64,000 nucleotides of DNA from Inia geoffrensis (GCA_036417435.1 CM070904.1:42938408-43002407); one strand, 5' to 3'; positions 11,835 to 24,349 are shown, numbered from the stretch's first letter. Numbers and translations are program-made. The notes: generated from the sequence alone by a model not told the origin.

Positions 11835-11930
11835 TTTGAATTTGCTTTAGGTTGTGTTTACTACAACTAAAGTCCTTAGTTCCTGGCCATGTTACTGTAA
11901 TTTAAAGGTGACCATAAAATTTTGTTCTCT
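11835..11930 (-). repeat. Right arm of a 96-bp inverted repeat
   Basis: Reverse-complement partner of 10715-10810. Similarity stops abruptly inside 11835 and beyond 11930. The flanks outside the two arms share no obvious short duplication. Confidence 0.85.
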
Positions 11931-12327
11931 GGAGCTAACCCTTTGAAAGCTAGTTGCTTTTTAAATTAATAAGAATAATACATGAAATGTAGATGGAGAT
12001 TTTTCTGGGCTCATGCTATTGCATCGTTATGAAGATATGGCAGATAACTGCCAAAGAAAGAAGTTCAAAAATAAAACAGAATAACATCTATTATGCATTC
12101 ATATTATTGTTGCACATCAATATTCTCTACTAACTTTTGCAGTACATGACTACTGAAAAATCATTGAAAATATTTATTGCAAAGTACATATCATGCTTTC
12201 AAAAACTGATGAAAACACTTAGCTATACAGCCCGGTTTAAAAATAGGATACTCATTCGTTCTGTGTGGAGTTCTCATGTATAACTTGCCATGTCCAACAA
12301 TTAAAACAGTTAATATAAAAATGTTTT
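11931..12327. other. Unassigned AT-rich sequence
   Basis: Nothing recognisable. Confidence 0.5.
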
Positions 12328-12341
12328 AAAACATAAGCTCT

Positions 12342-12549
12342 GGGCTTCCCTGGTGGCGCAGTGGTTGAGAGTCCACCTGCCGATGCAGGGGACACGGGTT
12401 CGTGCCCTGGTCCAGGAGGATCCCACATGCTGCGGAGCGGCTGGGCCCGTGAGCCATGGCCGCTGGGCCTGCACGTCCGGAGCCTGTGCTCCACAGCGGG
12501 AGAGGCCACAACAGTGAGAGGCCCGTGTACCGCAAAAAAAAACAAACAA
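12342..12549 (+). mobile_element. CHR-type tRNA-derived SINE
   Basis: Sense copy with an intact tRNA-like head and an A-rich tail interrupted by cytosines. Exact 14-bp target-site duplications, aaaacataagctct, lie at 12328-12341 and 12550-12563, so the insertion is relatively recent. Confidence 0.95.
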
Positions 12550-12563
12550 AAAACATAAGCTCT

Positions 12564-13189
12564 TTTAAGCACAATCAAATCTTTCTTTGATAACTTAGCA
12601 GACATTTTGGATATCCCATTGCCTTCATCCTATCCATATTCATTGTAATATACAAAATTCAGATGAAATTAATTCGAGGTTTTTAAATGTTTTCATAGCA
12701 ATGACTTACAATGGTTGAGTTACATTAATAATAGCTGGAATAGACTCATGGAGTTTAAAATTTTTTACCTTTAAAAATATGTGTCATCTTTAGAAAAACA
12801 GTTTGATATAGATAGACATCTAGAGGATTCTCAGAAACACTTGGTGAAAAGATCAGACTTCCTCTAGTCAAACTGGATAATGAATCTGGCTACATTTGGT
12901 GATTGTAAAGGGGTAGTCCACTGATGGGAAAATACTAGAGACATTTGAGTTTCCCGGATTACATTTTAGGCATAAATGAACAGGTTAGTTGTACATCATC
13001 CTAAACGAGGAAACTCTCCTAGCTAGCACTCATGAATCACAGAAGACACATATCTATCTACCAGTGCATACACTGGTCACACTAGTTCTGTAAAGAGTTA
13101 AATGACATACATATATTTGCATATATACATGTATAGACACATACACATATTCTTGAATTAATGGGCCTAGGAAAACTCCAGGGCACATT
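12564..13189. other. Unassigned AT-rich sequence
   Basis: Nothing recognisable apart from alternating purine-pyrimidine runs near 13105-13150. Confidence 0.45.
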
Positions 13190-14285
13190 TTTTTAAACCA
13201 AAATTATGTTTCTAAATGTTGAAAATCATAAGATGCTCCCAGTTGCTCCCCTACAGTTCTCCTTCCCAGAGATAGCATGTCTAAGGGAAAATAACATTTA
13301 CTTCACATGGACCCAGAGAGTTTCACTGGGCAATTCTACTAAACTTTATAGTTTCAGATAATCCTGATGGCATTTATCTTGTTCCAGAGTAAAGGAAAAA
13401 AAAAAACTTTCAAAAATAGTAGAAACAGCAATGAGATCAGAATTTCTACTTAATGGAGAAGCACAAGAGGCATTCCCATGGAGTCAGGAATAAGATAAGG
13501 ACATTCAGTATTTTCACTACTGTTTAATACTATACTGTGTTAGAATAGCATTTCTCAACCAAAAATGTCTCCAGATAATTCCAGATCTTCCTTGGGATAC
13601 AAAATTACACTCAGTTGAGAACCACTGTATTAGTAGTATCCAACAAAGAAATCAGGTAAGATAAAATTGTTAAAAATATAAGAAGCAGAAGAAAAGAAGA
13701 TAAACCATCTTTATTTGAGATGATATGACTGTATATGTCAAGCTTCTAAGAGAATTTATAATTTAAAAAAATCAGTAAGTTAGCAAGATGCTATAATGAA
13801 TACACAAATTCTATAGTCTTCTTATATACAAATAATAACTCCTTAGAAGATATAATAGGAAAAACAACTTATAATAGCAAAAAATAAAACAAATGCTTAA
13901 AAATAAGTATGCAAAAATCTATATGAGGAACATGTTAAAACTCTTCTAAAAAGCACATAAATGGATTTGAATATAAAGATACATCTTTTTCTTATCATAA
14001 AGATGTCAGTCTTTCCAGGTTAATATATAAATATAAGGTATCAGTAAAATGCCAATAACTTTTTATTGAACGAAGAAGTTAATTCTACAGTTTATATGGG
14101 GATATAAACATCAAGAAAAGCTAGGAAAATATTGAAAAAGAAGAGCAATGGTGGTTTGGGAGACAAATAGCTCTACCCGAGCTTAAAGCTGTCTGTAAGC
14201 TGATTGCAAGTATAGTCTGTTACGGGCACAGGAACCAATGGAATAGAATGGAGAATTTAGAAATGAACCTTAGTACATATGGAAA
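13190..14285 (+). repeat. Old L1 (L1M-type) ORF2 fragment, sense
   Basis: Decayed ORF2 sequence in sense orientation. The 'ttcactgggcaattctac' block (about 13321) corresponds to the pre-RT motif, the area around 13505 to the 'spll fN' region, and 14080-14275 to the 'pkaiyrf' and following region. Many stops and frameshifts, no ORF. A hAT remnant is nested at 13549-13627. Confidence 0.65.
13549..13627 (-). repeat. MER5-like hAT (Charlie) remnant nested in L1M
   Basis: Short segment bounded by 'catttctcaacc' on the left and 'gttgagaaccactg' on the right, the inverted ends of MER5-type non-autonomous hAT elements. Internally deleted relative to the family. Confidence 0.6.
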
Positions 14286-14299
14286 TGTAGCATATGATA

Positions 14300-14455
14300 T
14301 AGTTTGTTTCTCATTTAAGCGTAGATTAGTGTTGCCTGTTCTAGATCTGCATATGAATGGAATCCTGTATATATGTTCTTTTATTTTTGGCTTCTTATCA
14401 AAGTTCATTCATTTTTACTCAGTAGAGTTTCATTATATTATATGAAGATTTATGC
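14300..14455 (-). repeat. Old L1 3'-region fragment, antisense
   Basis: Blocks such as 'ttgcctgttctagat' and 'tgaatggaatcctgtatatatgttctttt' match the antisense 3' region of old L1M elements. Strand is opposite to the neighbouring L1M fragment, so it is a separate insertion or an inversion. Confidence 0.5.
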
Positions 14456-15597
14456 ATTCTCTTTGACAGGCACTACACTTTGCTCCCTCTGGCCAGAAAA
14501 ATTCTGCTGTCTACATTAGGAAAGTGCCCTTGGCCAGAAAGCTCACTTCAGGCTTTTCCCTTGTCTCATGGAATCACAAATGGATGCTGTTTGTTGTCCA
14601 AAGCTTATAAGCAGTTATATCATATATGTTGTCCAGTTTTACAGTTGTTTAAGGTAAAGGGTTAAGTCTAATACTCGCTACTTCAGGATGGCTGGGAATG
14701 GAACTCAATCAGGACTTAAAAAAATATTTTTATAGCTCTGTCCACAAAAAGGACCCTGCAGTTACAGCATTCCAGCAGCAATAGGCCAATTTAGTGCCCC
14801 ATCTTGGTTTCTAACTACTTTGCCTAGAAAAAGAAGCCAGAACTTCATGGAGCAATAACTGATTCCAGATATAGCATATGGAAGGTGGAAGGTGAGCTTG
14901 AAACATCTTTTTGTGTCAGAGACAAAGAAGTACTGAAAGGCTATTGAAAGGCATTCAGAAGTCTTCAAACTCTTCCCTTCTGGAAAAAAAAAAAAAAGGC
15001 TCAAAGGACACCCTTTCACAATTGGGTAAATTTTAATGTGAATTGTATACTGTATGATATGAAATCGGTACTGGATTTTTGGGGTTAGATAAAAATATAT
15101 TTTGTGTTTTTGTTCTAATAATCATTACAATCATCATGACCTTCAGGCAATTTTCTGAGTATTTTACTTACATTAACTGATTTAATCTTCAAACAATCCT
15201 TTGAGATAGATATAATTATGTCAATTACACAGACATCTATATTACTTTTCAACTTTTTCTCTTGTGGTGTAGAGCAAAGTTTCCTATAACATCACTAGTT
15301 TTTTAAAATCAGTTATGAATAACTTGTTACTCATAATAAGGTTCTGAAGTACATTGGATGAAAAAAACAGTCATCAAACATATCAGAGATTTAAAATTAT
15401 ATATTAAAATTGTGTAATTACATATTTACATATGATATATTTTAAATTGCATGTATTATTTATTATAAGGTAGATAATATTACTATATTTATATTAGATA
15501 TTAGATATTAGATATATATTATATGTGATATATGTTTATTATGTATACATATATTGAAACATATACATATTTATATAATACAAGATATGTAATTATG
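14456..15597. other. Unassigned sequence ending in a very AT-rich stretch
   Basis: No exon or repeat recognised. The last 200 bases (about 15400-15597) are almost pure A/T with a tandem 'tattaga' unit near 15491-15520, immediately before the LTR that follows. Confidence 0.45.
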
Positions 15598-16068
15598 CAT
15601 TATATATATTATGCTGTAACAAAGTACTACAAACTGGTTGGCTGAAACAACAGAAATTTATTGTCTCACAGTTCTGGAGCCTAGGAGTCTTAAGATCAAG
15701 GTGCCAGCAGAGTTGATTCCTTCCAAGGGCTGTGAGGAAGAATATGTTCCATGGCTCTCCCCAGCTTCTGGGGGTTTGCTGGAATCTTTGGCATTCTGGG
15801 GCTTGTAGATGCATCACCCTATCTCTCCTTTCATGTTCACACAACTTTCTCTTTCTAGGTGTGACTGCTTCCAAATTTTGTCTTTTTATAAAGATACCAG
15901 CCACGTGGGATTAGGGACCCACTCTACTCTATAGTATGACCTTGTCTTAACTAATTACATCTGCAGTGACCCTATTTCCAGTTAGGTCACAATCTGAAGT
16001 ACTGGGGGTTATGACTTTAACATAGAAACTTTGGGGGGATGCATTTCAACCCATAGCAATACAAATGT
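15598..16068 (-). mobile_element. ERVL-MaLR (MLT1/MST-type) solo LTR, antisense
   Basis: The left end is the reverse complement of the LTR 3' end ('gctgtaacaaagtactacaa', then 'ggctgaaacaacagaaattta'). The right end carries 'ctaattacatctgcagtgac' and 'cacaatctgaagtactgggg'. A long-dead retrovirus-like LTR with no internal coding sequence. The 103-codon minus-strand frame inside it is not a gene. Confidence 0.8.
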
Positions 16069-16074
16069 ATGTTG

Positions 16075-17126
16075 TGCTAAAATCATACTTTAGTTTTGAT
16101 TTTCGTAATCATATGGCACACATTTTTGGTGACTTGATTCTTTACTCAGTATTATGCTCTTGAGATTCATCTTTGTTGACACTTGTATCATATTTATTGT
16201 TGTATAAATATACTATAACTTATTTGTTCATTCTGCTACCAATTGATATGTACATTAGTTTAATTTTTATATTTCTACTAAAACAAATGCTGCCATGACC
16301 ATTCTAAACATACAAGTCTCTAGATGCAAATTGCAAGGTCCTCTTTAGGGCAGTAATTCCCAACTAGTAATTAGGTTATAGATGTGCAGGGCTATTGGTC
16401 CCTTCAGTCCTGGGGCTGCAGACAGCCTTGTTCATTACCCTAGTATGCTATGGAAATATTTTCTTTTTCTACCGACTTGAAAAATGCTAGAAGCCCTGCT
16501 TTACTATGATGTTGCTAGAATATAGGGCACATCCAAGTGCACATTTGCTACATACCAACAAATTGCTTTCAAAAGTGGTAGCAGTTTACACTTTTGTCAT
16601 CAATATGTAGGAGTTCTCAATTCTCTACACCCTTGACAATATTTGGAATTGTCAGAATTAAATTTTTGTGAATTTGGTGGTGCTGAAATAATACTGAATT
16701 TTGCTTTTGATTTACTTCTGCTTACTAAAGATCAGATAATCATTCTATTTATTGGAAATTTATGTTTTCTTTTCTGCAAATTATCTGTTCATGTATTTTG
16801 GGCATGTTTCAGTTGGATTGTTGGACTTACGTCTTATTGATTAAAGGAGTTTTTATATATTCGAAATGCTAATTGTTTGTTGCTTATATGAATACAAATA
16901 TAGTCTCCCAGCTTGCAGTTTGCCTTTTAACTTACTGACGGTACTTTTTGATGAGCAGATTTTCATTTCAGTTAATTGGATTTACTGATCTTTCCTTAGA
17001 TCTTTCTTGAGTCTTGTTTTAAAAATTCTCTGTTGCCCAGAGGTATAAATATATTCTCTTATATTTCCTTGTAAAGTTTAAGATCTTGCCTTTAAAATAA
17101 CTAAATCTTGTTGGTTCTGAAGCTCT
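16075..17126 (-). repeat. Old L1 (L1M-type) fragment, antisense, part 1
   Basis: Antisense 3' region and ORF2 tail of an old L1: 'ttgagattcatctttgttgac', 'tgttcattctgctacc', 'tttacacttttgtcatcaata' and 'gagttctcaattctctacacccttga' blocks in order. A younger L1 interrupts it, and it resumes at 17917. Confidence 0.75.
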
Positions 17127-17141
17127 ATAATATGCTTTTAT

Positions 17142-17901
17142 TTAATAAAGTATTTTAATTTTTTTAACATCTTTATTAGAGTGTAATTGCTTTACAATGT
17201 TGTGTTAGTTTCTGCTGTATAACAAAGTGAATTAGCTATATGTATACATATATCCCCATATCCCCTCCCTCTTGCATCTCCCTCCCACCCTCCCTATCCC
17301 ACCACTTTCGGTGGTCACACAGCACTGAGCTGATCTCCCTGTGCTATGCGGCTGCTTCCCACTAGCTATCTACTTAATGTTTGGTAGTGTATATACGTCA
17401 GTGCTACTCTCTCACTTCGTCCCAGCTTACCCTTCCCACTCACCGTGTCCTCAGGTCCATTCTCTACGTCTGCATCTTTATCCTTGTCCTGCCCCTAGGT
17501 TATTCACCTTTTTTTTTTTTTTTTTTTTAGATTCCATATATATGTGTTAGCATACGGTATTTGTTTTCCTCTTTCTGACTGACTTCACTCTATGTGACAG
17601 ACTCTAGGTCCATCCACCTCACTACAAATAACTCAATTTCATTTCTTTTTATGGCTCATTTCTTCTATTCTTTTATATATTCCATTATATATATGTGCCA
17701 CATCTTCTTTATCCATTCATCTGTCGATGGACACTTAGGTTGCTTCCATGTCCTGGCTATTGTAAAGAGTGCTGCAATGAACATTTTGGTACATGACTAT
17801 TTTTGTATTATGGTTTTCTCAGGGTATATGCCCGGTAGCAGGATTGCTGGGTCGTATGGTAGTTCTATTTTTAGTTTTAAGGAACCTCCGTACTCTTCTC
17901 C
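17142..17901 (-). mobile_element. 5'-truncated younger L1, antisense
   Basis: Minus-strand L1 carrying the 3' UTR (about 17165-17505) and the last part of ORF2. The coding part gives the conserved C-terminal region seen intact in the copy at 59-62 kb. Target-site duplications of 15 bp, ataatatgcttttat, lie at 17127-17141 and 17902-17916. It sits inside an older L1M. Frames on the plus strand here are antisense shadows. Confidence 0.92.
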
Positions 17902-18198
17902 ATAATATGCTTTTATGTGACAGAAAGTTGTGATCTGGTATTATTTTTTTCTCATATGAATAATTGGCTTAGCACCATTTTTCTTTTTCAGTAATCTACC
18001 CTTTCTCTAATGTTTGGCGATGGCAATATTTTCGTGTTCCCTAATACATATAGATCAGTTGCTGGGCTCTTTATTCTCTTCTGTTGTTTTATTTGTCCAA
18101 CATTATACCAATACAACAGCATCTTAATCACTACAGCTTTGTAATAAATCATGTTTCCTGACTGAGCAAGGCTCTTAGTTCTGCTTCAGGAATTTTTA

Positions 18199-18491
18199 TT
18201 TTTTTTTTAAATTTATTTATTTATTTTTGGCTGTGTTGGGTGTTCGTTTCTGTGCGAGGGCTTTCTCCAGTTGCGGCAAGTGGGGGTCACTCTTCATCGC
18301 GGTGCGCGGGCCTCTCACTGTCACGGCCTCTCCCGTTGCGGAGCACAGGCTCCAGACGCGCAGGCTCAGTAGTTGTGGCTCACGGGCTTAGTTGCTCCGC
18401 GGCATGTGGGATCTTCCCAGACCAGGGCTTGAACCCGTGTCCCCTGCATCGGCAGGCAGTTTCTTAACCACTGCGCCACCAGGGAAGCCCC
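18199..18491 (-). mobile_element. CHR-type SINE, long form, antisense
   Basis: Reads right to left from the tRNA-like head at 18491. This copy is longer (about 290 bp) than the roughly 205-bp copies elsewhere, with extra tail-side sequence at 18225-18300. Flanking duplication about 12 bp, caggaattttta at 18187-18198 against caggaatatttt at 18492-18503. Confidence 0.9.
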
Positions 18492-19950
18492 CAGGAATAT
18501 TTTTGAGTCTTTGCTCTCTCCTATTCATTTCATTAATTTTAATTTTTTTCCTATGCATTTTAGAACCAGCTTATCAAGTTCCACAAAATACCCTGGTGGT
18601 ATAAAAAATAAGCTTGCTGTGTTTCTATACATTAAAGGAAATGGACAGTTTTAATTATGTTCAGTCTTTTTATCTATCGAAATGTTACTTCTTTCTAGTT
18701 TATTTAGGTCTTTTTAAGTGTCTTTTAATTGACTTTCATAATTTTCTCCAGAAAGGTTTATTCCTATATATCTTACTTTTTGCTGTTATAAGTTATATTC
18801 TTCTTAAAATTTTATGTTCTGATTTCTTTCAAACTGGCATATTGAAATGCAATTCAACTTGATGTACTGATTTTGCATCTGACACCCTAGATAAATACTC
18901 ATTATCGTTATTGATAAATACTCATTATTTTAATAATATGGTTGTGTTAATTAGTTATTTATGGATATTGGTTTATAAATTAATTGCTTGTGGTTAGAAA
19001 ATATATTTATGTATAATAATATGTATTATATATATGTACATATCAACCATTAGCAATTTGTTATACATGCATTAATACCACATACTTAGACACTTTTTGA
19101 AATGTTTCATGTGGGGTTAAAAAATGAGGTTTTAATTTTTTGGGTTCAGTGTCTTATATATCCATAAAAGCAAGTTTATTAATTCTGCTTTATTTTTAGT
19201 ATATTTGATCTCTCAATTGCTGAGAGAGGTATTTTAATGTCTGATATTGATTGAGGATTTGCCTGCCACCTCCATGTTGATTTTTCTTTATATTATTGTT
19301 TGAAAGCTATTAGGTAATGCAACTTTAGAATTTATGTATCTTCATGGTAAATTGAACTCTTTGTCAGTGTGTGGTGATCCTTTCTAATTCAACCATGCTA
19401 TTTTACCTTCACGCCTGTGTGTCTGCAACAATAGCAGTCTTTTGGGTAGATTCTCCTGGTATAATTTTTCTCCAATCTTTTCCAGTCTCATTTCTGTGGC
19501 TTTTCATTTTAGAGACATCTCTTGTCAACAGTATAACGTTATCTTTTATTTCTTTAACTATTCTAAAAACTGAGGAATTTACCACAATTATTATTCATGT
19601 ATTTGGATTCAATTCTGCTACTAATTTTGTGCTTTCTATTTGTCTTGTTTTATCTGTATTTCTTTTGGGTGACTTTTTTCCTCTATTTTTCTTCATCCCA
19701 TTTGATCCTTTTAGTAGTTTGGAGGTTATACATTCTACTTCTGTTATTTTGCTATGTAACCTAAAAATTGCACTGTTATCCTTTTAATGACTCAAATTAG
19801 TCATTGTTATTTTTATACAATAAGTTTTGTTTATTCGCTCATTTATTCATTCATTTATTTTTAGATCCAGGAACATATTTATGATTTTCTTTGCTCATTA
19901 TTTCTTGTCACAACTCAGAATTCCCATCTGGGATCATTCTCCTTTTTCTT

Positions 19951-20172
19951 TTTTTTTCTTTCTTTTTTTTTTTTTTTTGCGGTACGTGGGCCTCTCACTG
20001 TTGTGGCCTCTCCCGTTGCAGAGCACAGGCTCCGGTCGCGCAGGCTCAGCGGCCATGGCTCACGGGCCCAACCGCTCTGCGGCATGTGGGATCTTCCCAG
20101 ACCGGGGCACGAACCCGTGTCCCCTGCATCGGCAGGCGGACTCTCAACCACTGCACCACCAGGGAAGCCCCC
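19951..20172 (-). mobile_element. CHR-type SINE, antisense
   Basis: T-run tail at 19951-19978, body to the head at 20172. Exact 12-bp duplications ctcctttttctt at 19939-19950 and 20173-20184. The 102-119-codon frames over it are SINE artefacts. Confidence 0.95.
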
Positions 20173-20449
20173 CTCCTTTTTCTTGATTTATGTCCATAGA
20201 GAATTTTGTCTAAACTGTCTTTATTTCATACTTAGTCATGAATATAAGTTTATGGGGCATACAATTCTGGGTTGACCACTATTTACCCTTAGTCTCTGAT
20301 TTATTAGTACTACATAGGTTTCTTTTTCTTTTTCTCCTTTTTTTATGCTTCTTATTTCACAAGTAGGATCTCTTTGAATATTGTCTCTTTTGGTATTTTG
20401 GGGCCTCTCTTTTGGGAAATCAGGTTAGGTATACATTGAGCCTAGCTGT

Positions 20450-20828
20450 CTGTATTAGTCAGTTTGGGCTGCTGTAACAGAATACCGTAGACCTGGTGGC
20501 TTAAACAACAAATATTTTTCTCACAGTTCTGAAACCTGGGAAGTCCAGGATCAAGGTGCCAGACAATTTTGTGTTTGATGAGAGCCCTCTCTGTGGCTTG
20601 TAGACAGCTGCCTTCGTTTCCTTACATGATGGAGAAAGCAGAACGAGAGAGCTAGCTCTCTGGTCTCTTTTTCTAAGGGCACTAATCCCATCATGAGGAC
20701 GCCAGGCTCATGACTTCATCTACACCTAATCACCTCGCAAAGGTCCCACCTCCAAATACCATCACAAGGGGATTAGGGTTTCAACATGAACTTTGGAGGG
20801 ACACAGACATGCAGTCTATAACACTGTC
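20450..20828 (-). mobile_element. ERVL-MaLR solo LTR, antisense
   Basis: Starts with 'attagtcagtttgggctgct', the reverse complement of a MaLR LTR 3' end, then 'ggcttaaacaacaaatattt'. It ends with 'attagggtttcaacatgaactttgg'. Non-coding viral relic. Confidence 0.82.
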
Positions 20829-22184
20829 TCTGTCCTCTATACCTTATTTAACCTCTCTTTTATATTTTCAAACTTATTGTTTATTTGTCTGGAATTTTTT
20901 TTTTTTTTGAGAAATATGTCAAATATGTGAAAGCCAATGATGATGGCTCTAATGGCTCACTAACACATTAGCTCAGTTCTTTCTGCATAGGCTTTGTATA
21001 GTCTCTTCTGTGACTCAGGTGATGTTTAACTTTTGAGAGTAAATGTTACACTAATGTAGTCTCCTAGACTTTAGAAATAAAAAGACTAGGGAGGATTCTT
21101 TGCTTTGTGAGCTTGGGAAATTCTTTGATATTTACATATTTAAAATATGTGACAGTAATGTAAATCTCTAAAAGTGAGCTAATAATTGCAGCAAAAATTT
21201 AGATGACATTTATGACAATTCTTTGAGTTTCTGAAAAGGCCATCAAAGCTGTATGGTAGCATTATCAAAATAATAGTATTGTTATTGTCCATCTTAATGT
21301 TTTCATTTGTCTGGATATGCTTGGACTCGTCTCTGAGACACAGACAGTCATTTGGAGCTTTTCCACTTAGAAATATATTTGAAATTTCAGTCATGGTGAG
21401 TCTATATATAATCCATTATAGTTGTATCTATATCTACATTTATAGCTTTAAAGTATATATTTATCAGTATATACTAATTGACTAATAGTTATTTAAGCAG
21501 AAAATGTCACGATTTCTTCCTTGGGCTACCAACTGAAGTTGAAAGTTGAAAGATATTCCTATACCCTGGATAGTATGCTAGGAAAGATAGAGCTAGAGAT
21601 AGAAATTGAGATGAGAGAGAGAGTGAACAGCACTGTATCAAGTTTTCTGAATTCTCACTAAAAGCAGAGGAAATAAACATTTTTGTAAGAGCGCTTTTCT
21701 CTTAAAGCATATTTTAATCACAGAAACTCATGAAAATACATTAAGGTTGTGATTTACTGATATCATAAGAAAATCAAGTGAGTTCCTGTGAAGAATTACA
21801 ACCAAAATATTTGTGAGCTCAGGAATCGTCTCTCTTTTACATGATTGGAGGAAAGCAAAATTAGTCAACTCTCCTAACCACATCCTGCTTAAACCTGAAT
21901 AGAAAGAGACATATTCTTCTCTTAGGAAACTAACCCTGTGTCATTTCATAGACAGTAGTTATAGAAAAAAATTAATGTTTAATTCCTTTTGAAAATATAA
22001 AATGAATGCTTTCAAAATATTCTTTATGAAAATTCATTGTAATTATTTCTTATAATAATAACAAAACACAGTATTGTTTTAACTTTCAAACTATTTCCCA
22101 TATAAAAATGTCAGTGTTTCTTCAAAATTTTATAAGTGCACTGAAGTATAATACTGATAGTATTTATTATTATATTTATCACAG
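20829..22184. other. Unassigned AT-rich sequence
   Basis: No recognised repeat or exon. A short GA-rich run lies near 21610-21625. Confidence 0.5.
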
Positions 22185-22400
22185 TAAAATAAGATATGAA
22201 CATTTATACTATGTCCAGCACTGTCCTAGCCCTTCACATAAATGAGCATATTCAGTTCTATCCTCAGGACACGAGATGTACCGTTCCTATGCTTGCTTTG
22301 CACATGTTAAGAACAAGGCATGGTTCAATGTCTCACAAGAGTCCACATCTAGTAAGTACTAAAGCAGTTATTTAAAGTTAAGAAAATTGCTGTTAAGTCA
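22185..22400 (-). repeat. MIR-like remnant, antisense
   Basis: 'actatgtccagcactgtcctagcccttcaca' type opening (about 22207), then 'atgttaagaacaaggca' (about 22305) and 'cacatctagtaagta' (about 22343), the order expected for antisense MIR, strongly decayed. Confidence 0.6.
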
Positions 22401-23205
22401 CATAGCTAGTCAATGTAAGAGTCAATATCGAAGTCTTAACTTCCATTGTTCCAAGTAACTTCCATTGTTTTTTTTTTATGGGCTGAATGATTTCTTTGTT
22501 TTGAGCACATCATTTTCCTAAGATTCCTTTAGGTAGCGATGATAAAAACACTGTCCATTTTTAATTAACGAGCTTTCCTTAACGTTATGTAATGCTAGGT
22601 CACCGGACACCACATTGGATAGCAGGTGCATATTCAGAATCACTTGCCAACTTCTATAAGGTACAAAATGTCTTGACTCCTCAGTTTTCATCATTTGGGG
22701 GAACTTTTTCCATTTTTATTGTTTAGAACCTGTTACTGAGATAAGTTCCCTTTGAAGAGTAACTACTAATCAACTTCACCTTCATATAATAAAATGACAT
22801 TGAAGAACAAGTTTTACTCAGTTAATACAGCCAGTCGCAAAATAACAAAAGGGACATTTGTGAAGAAGTTTGTATTTCAAAACAAGTACTTAAAGATTTA
22901 GTACAGGAAGTTTTATTTTCACAATTCTAAGAGTGCTGTTGACTTGTAGAAAATTAGATAAAAAATGAAATCGAGGACAAATGTTTGAAAACAAATTACC
23001 TCACCCCCAGACAAACTACAGTTAAATTTTTATTTATGTATGTCTGTAGAATTTTATGGGCTGTGTATTGCTTATTTAATTGTTTGTTTAATGTTGTATA
23101 TAAACACAATGGTTAAACAATTGCTTTTTGGGAAACCAAGGGAGAGCTTTCTGTCTTTATCTGAATAAGATATCTCCTCCAGATAATTTTGTATTGATTG
23201 TAGAG
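22401..23205. other. Unassigned AT-rich sequence
   Basis: Nothing recognisable. Confidence 0.5.
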
Positions 23206-23446
23206 CACTTTCATGATCCTCTATTTATTCATCTATTACTTTTTTATTGAGCACCTAAAATGGAACAAGCTCTATCCTAGGTCTTGTGGTACGTGTGTAA
23301 AAATCAGATATTATAATTCCTATTGTCAAGAGTCTTATATGCCAGTGGGGATAGACAATAACAATAAATATAATAAATATATGTATCTTATACCATGTGA
23401 GGAATATTATGGAGGAAAAGGGGGAAAATTAAGCAGGATAAGGGAG
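23206..23446. repeat. Ancient repeat remnant, family not named
   Basis: The order 'tattgagcacctaaaatgg', 'caagctctatcctagg', 'ccagtggggatagacaataacaataaat', 'gaggaatattatggagg' recurs in mammalian genomes as an old interspersed repeat. I cannot assign it to a family. It abuts the following LTR. Confidence 0.4.
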
Positions 23447-24075
23447 TGTGGTAGACAGAATTCTAAAATGACCCCCTAATGACCTTGTACCTGTATAATC
23501 TTCTCTCCTTGAGTTTGGAGAAGGCCTTTGAATATAATGATATCTCACTCCCATTACATGGCAGAAGGGATTTTACAGGGTATTAAGGTCTGTATCAGTT
23601 GACTGGGAATTAATCACGGGGGAGATAGTCCCAGGTGAGCCTGGCCTAATCCCACGAGGCCTTTAAAAAATGGTGAAGGATCAGAGAGACATTTTCCTTC
23701 CGGCCTAGGAGATGATGCCAACTACCATGTTGTGAGAGAAGGAGTCTGTGGGGCAAGGACTTGAGGGAGTTCTCTAGAAGTTAATAGCCAGTTGTTTACA
23801 GCCATTAAGAAAATGGGGGCAGGGGAGTTAGCCCTCCAATCACAAAGAAATTACTTCTACTAATAACCGTGAGCTTGGATGAGGACCCTGAGCCCCTGGT
23901 GAGAGCCTTGGCCCCAGCCAGCACCTTGATTGCAGCCTTGTGAGAACCTGAGCAGAGGACCCAGTTAGGTGGGTCCTGGCCTCCAACCCATGGAAACTGT
24001 GAGATAATACATGTGTGTTGTTTTGAGCCGCTAAGTTTGTGGTAATTTGTTATACAGCAATAGAAAACTAATATA
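23447..24075 (+). mobile_element. ERVL-MaLR (MLT1-type) LTR
   Basis: Begins with 'tgtggtagacagaattctaa' and ends with 'ctaagtttgtggtaatttgt' then 'aaaactaatata', both diagnostic of MLT1-type LTRs. Also seen are 'cattacatggcagaagggat' near 23555 and 'aactgtgagataatac' near 23996. At about 630 bp it is longer than I expect for the family. The 115-codon minus-strand frame is incidental. Confidence 0.8.
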
Positions 24076-24349
24076 GGGGGGTTGGATCGGGGGGCTGCTT
24101 CACAAAGGTGAGATGGGAGGCAAAAGGTGGAGAAGAGTGAACAAGGCACCATTTTAGGGTTATGATCATTTGAGTCAAGTGACGTATCAAAATTAGTGGT
24201 TTCATTTATAGAAATTGAGAAACAATAAAAAAAAACTCTTTCATGATAAGAAAAATGGAGTATTTGAGCAAATAAAACAAATTATTCCCTCCTCAGAAAC
24301 CCAAAGTAATCATTATTCTCAGAGACAGCACTTTAAATTACAGAAATCT

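Larger units (their letters stand above)
17917..20445 (-). repeat. Old L1 (L1M-type) fragment, antisense, part 2
   Basis: Continues the element broken at 17126 through ORF2 towards its 5' half: 'ttggcttagcaccattt' (about 17966), 'atcactacagctttgtaata' (about 18126), endonuclease-region antisense blocks around 19200-19560. Two CHR SINEs interrupt it. The 138-codon frame at 19371-19787 is antisense and meaningless. Confidence 0.7.

Noticed and set aside
18614..18862. 82-codon plus-strand frame with a membrane-like profile
   Set aside because: Falls within antisense L1M sequence. No start context, splice sites or family similarity.
19371..19787. 138-codon plus-strand hydrophobic frame resembling a membrane protein
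   Set aside because: It is antisense to decayed L1M ORF2. A-rich L1 sense sequence reads as Phe/Leu-rich on the other strand.
23805..24152. 115-codon minus-strand frame
   Set aside because: Lies across an MLT1-type LTR end, has no domain and crosses the element boundary.
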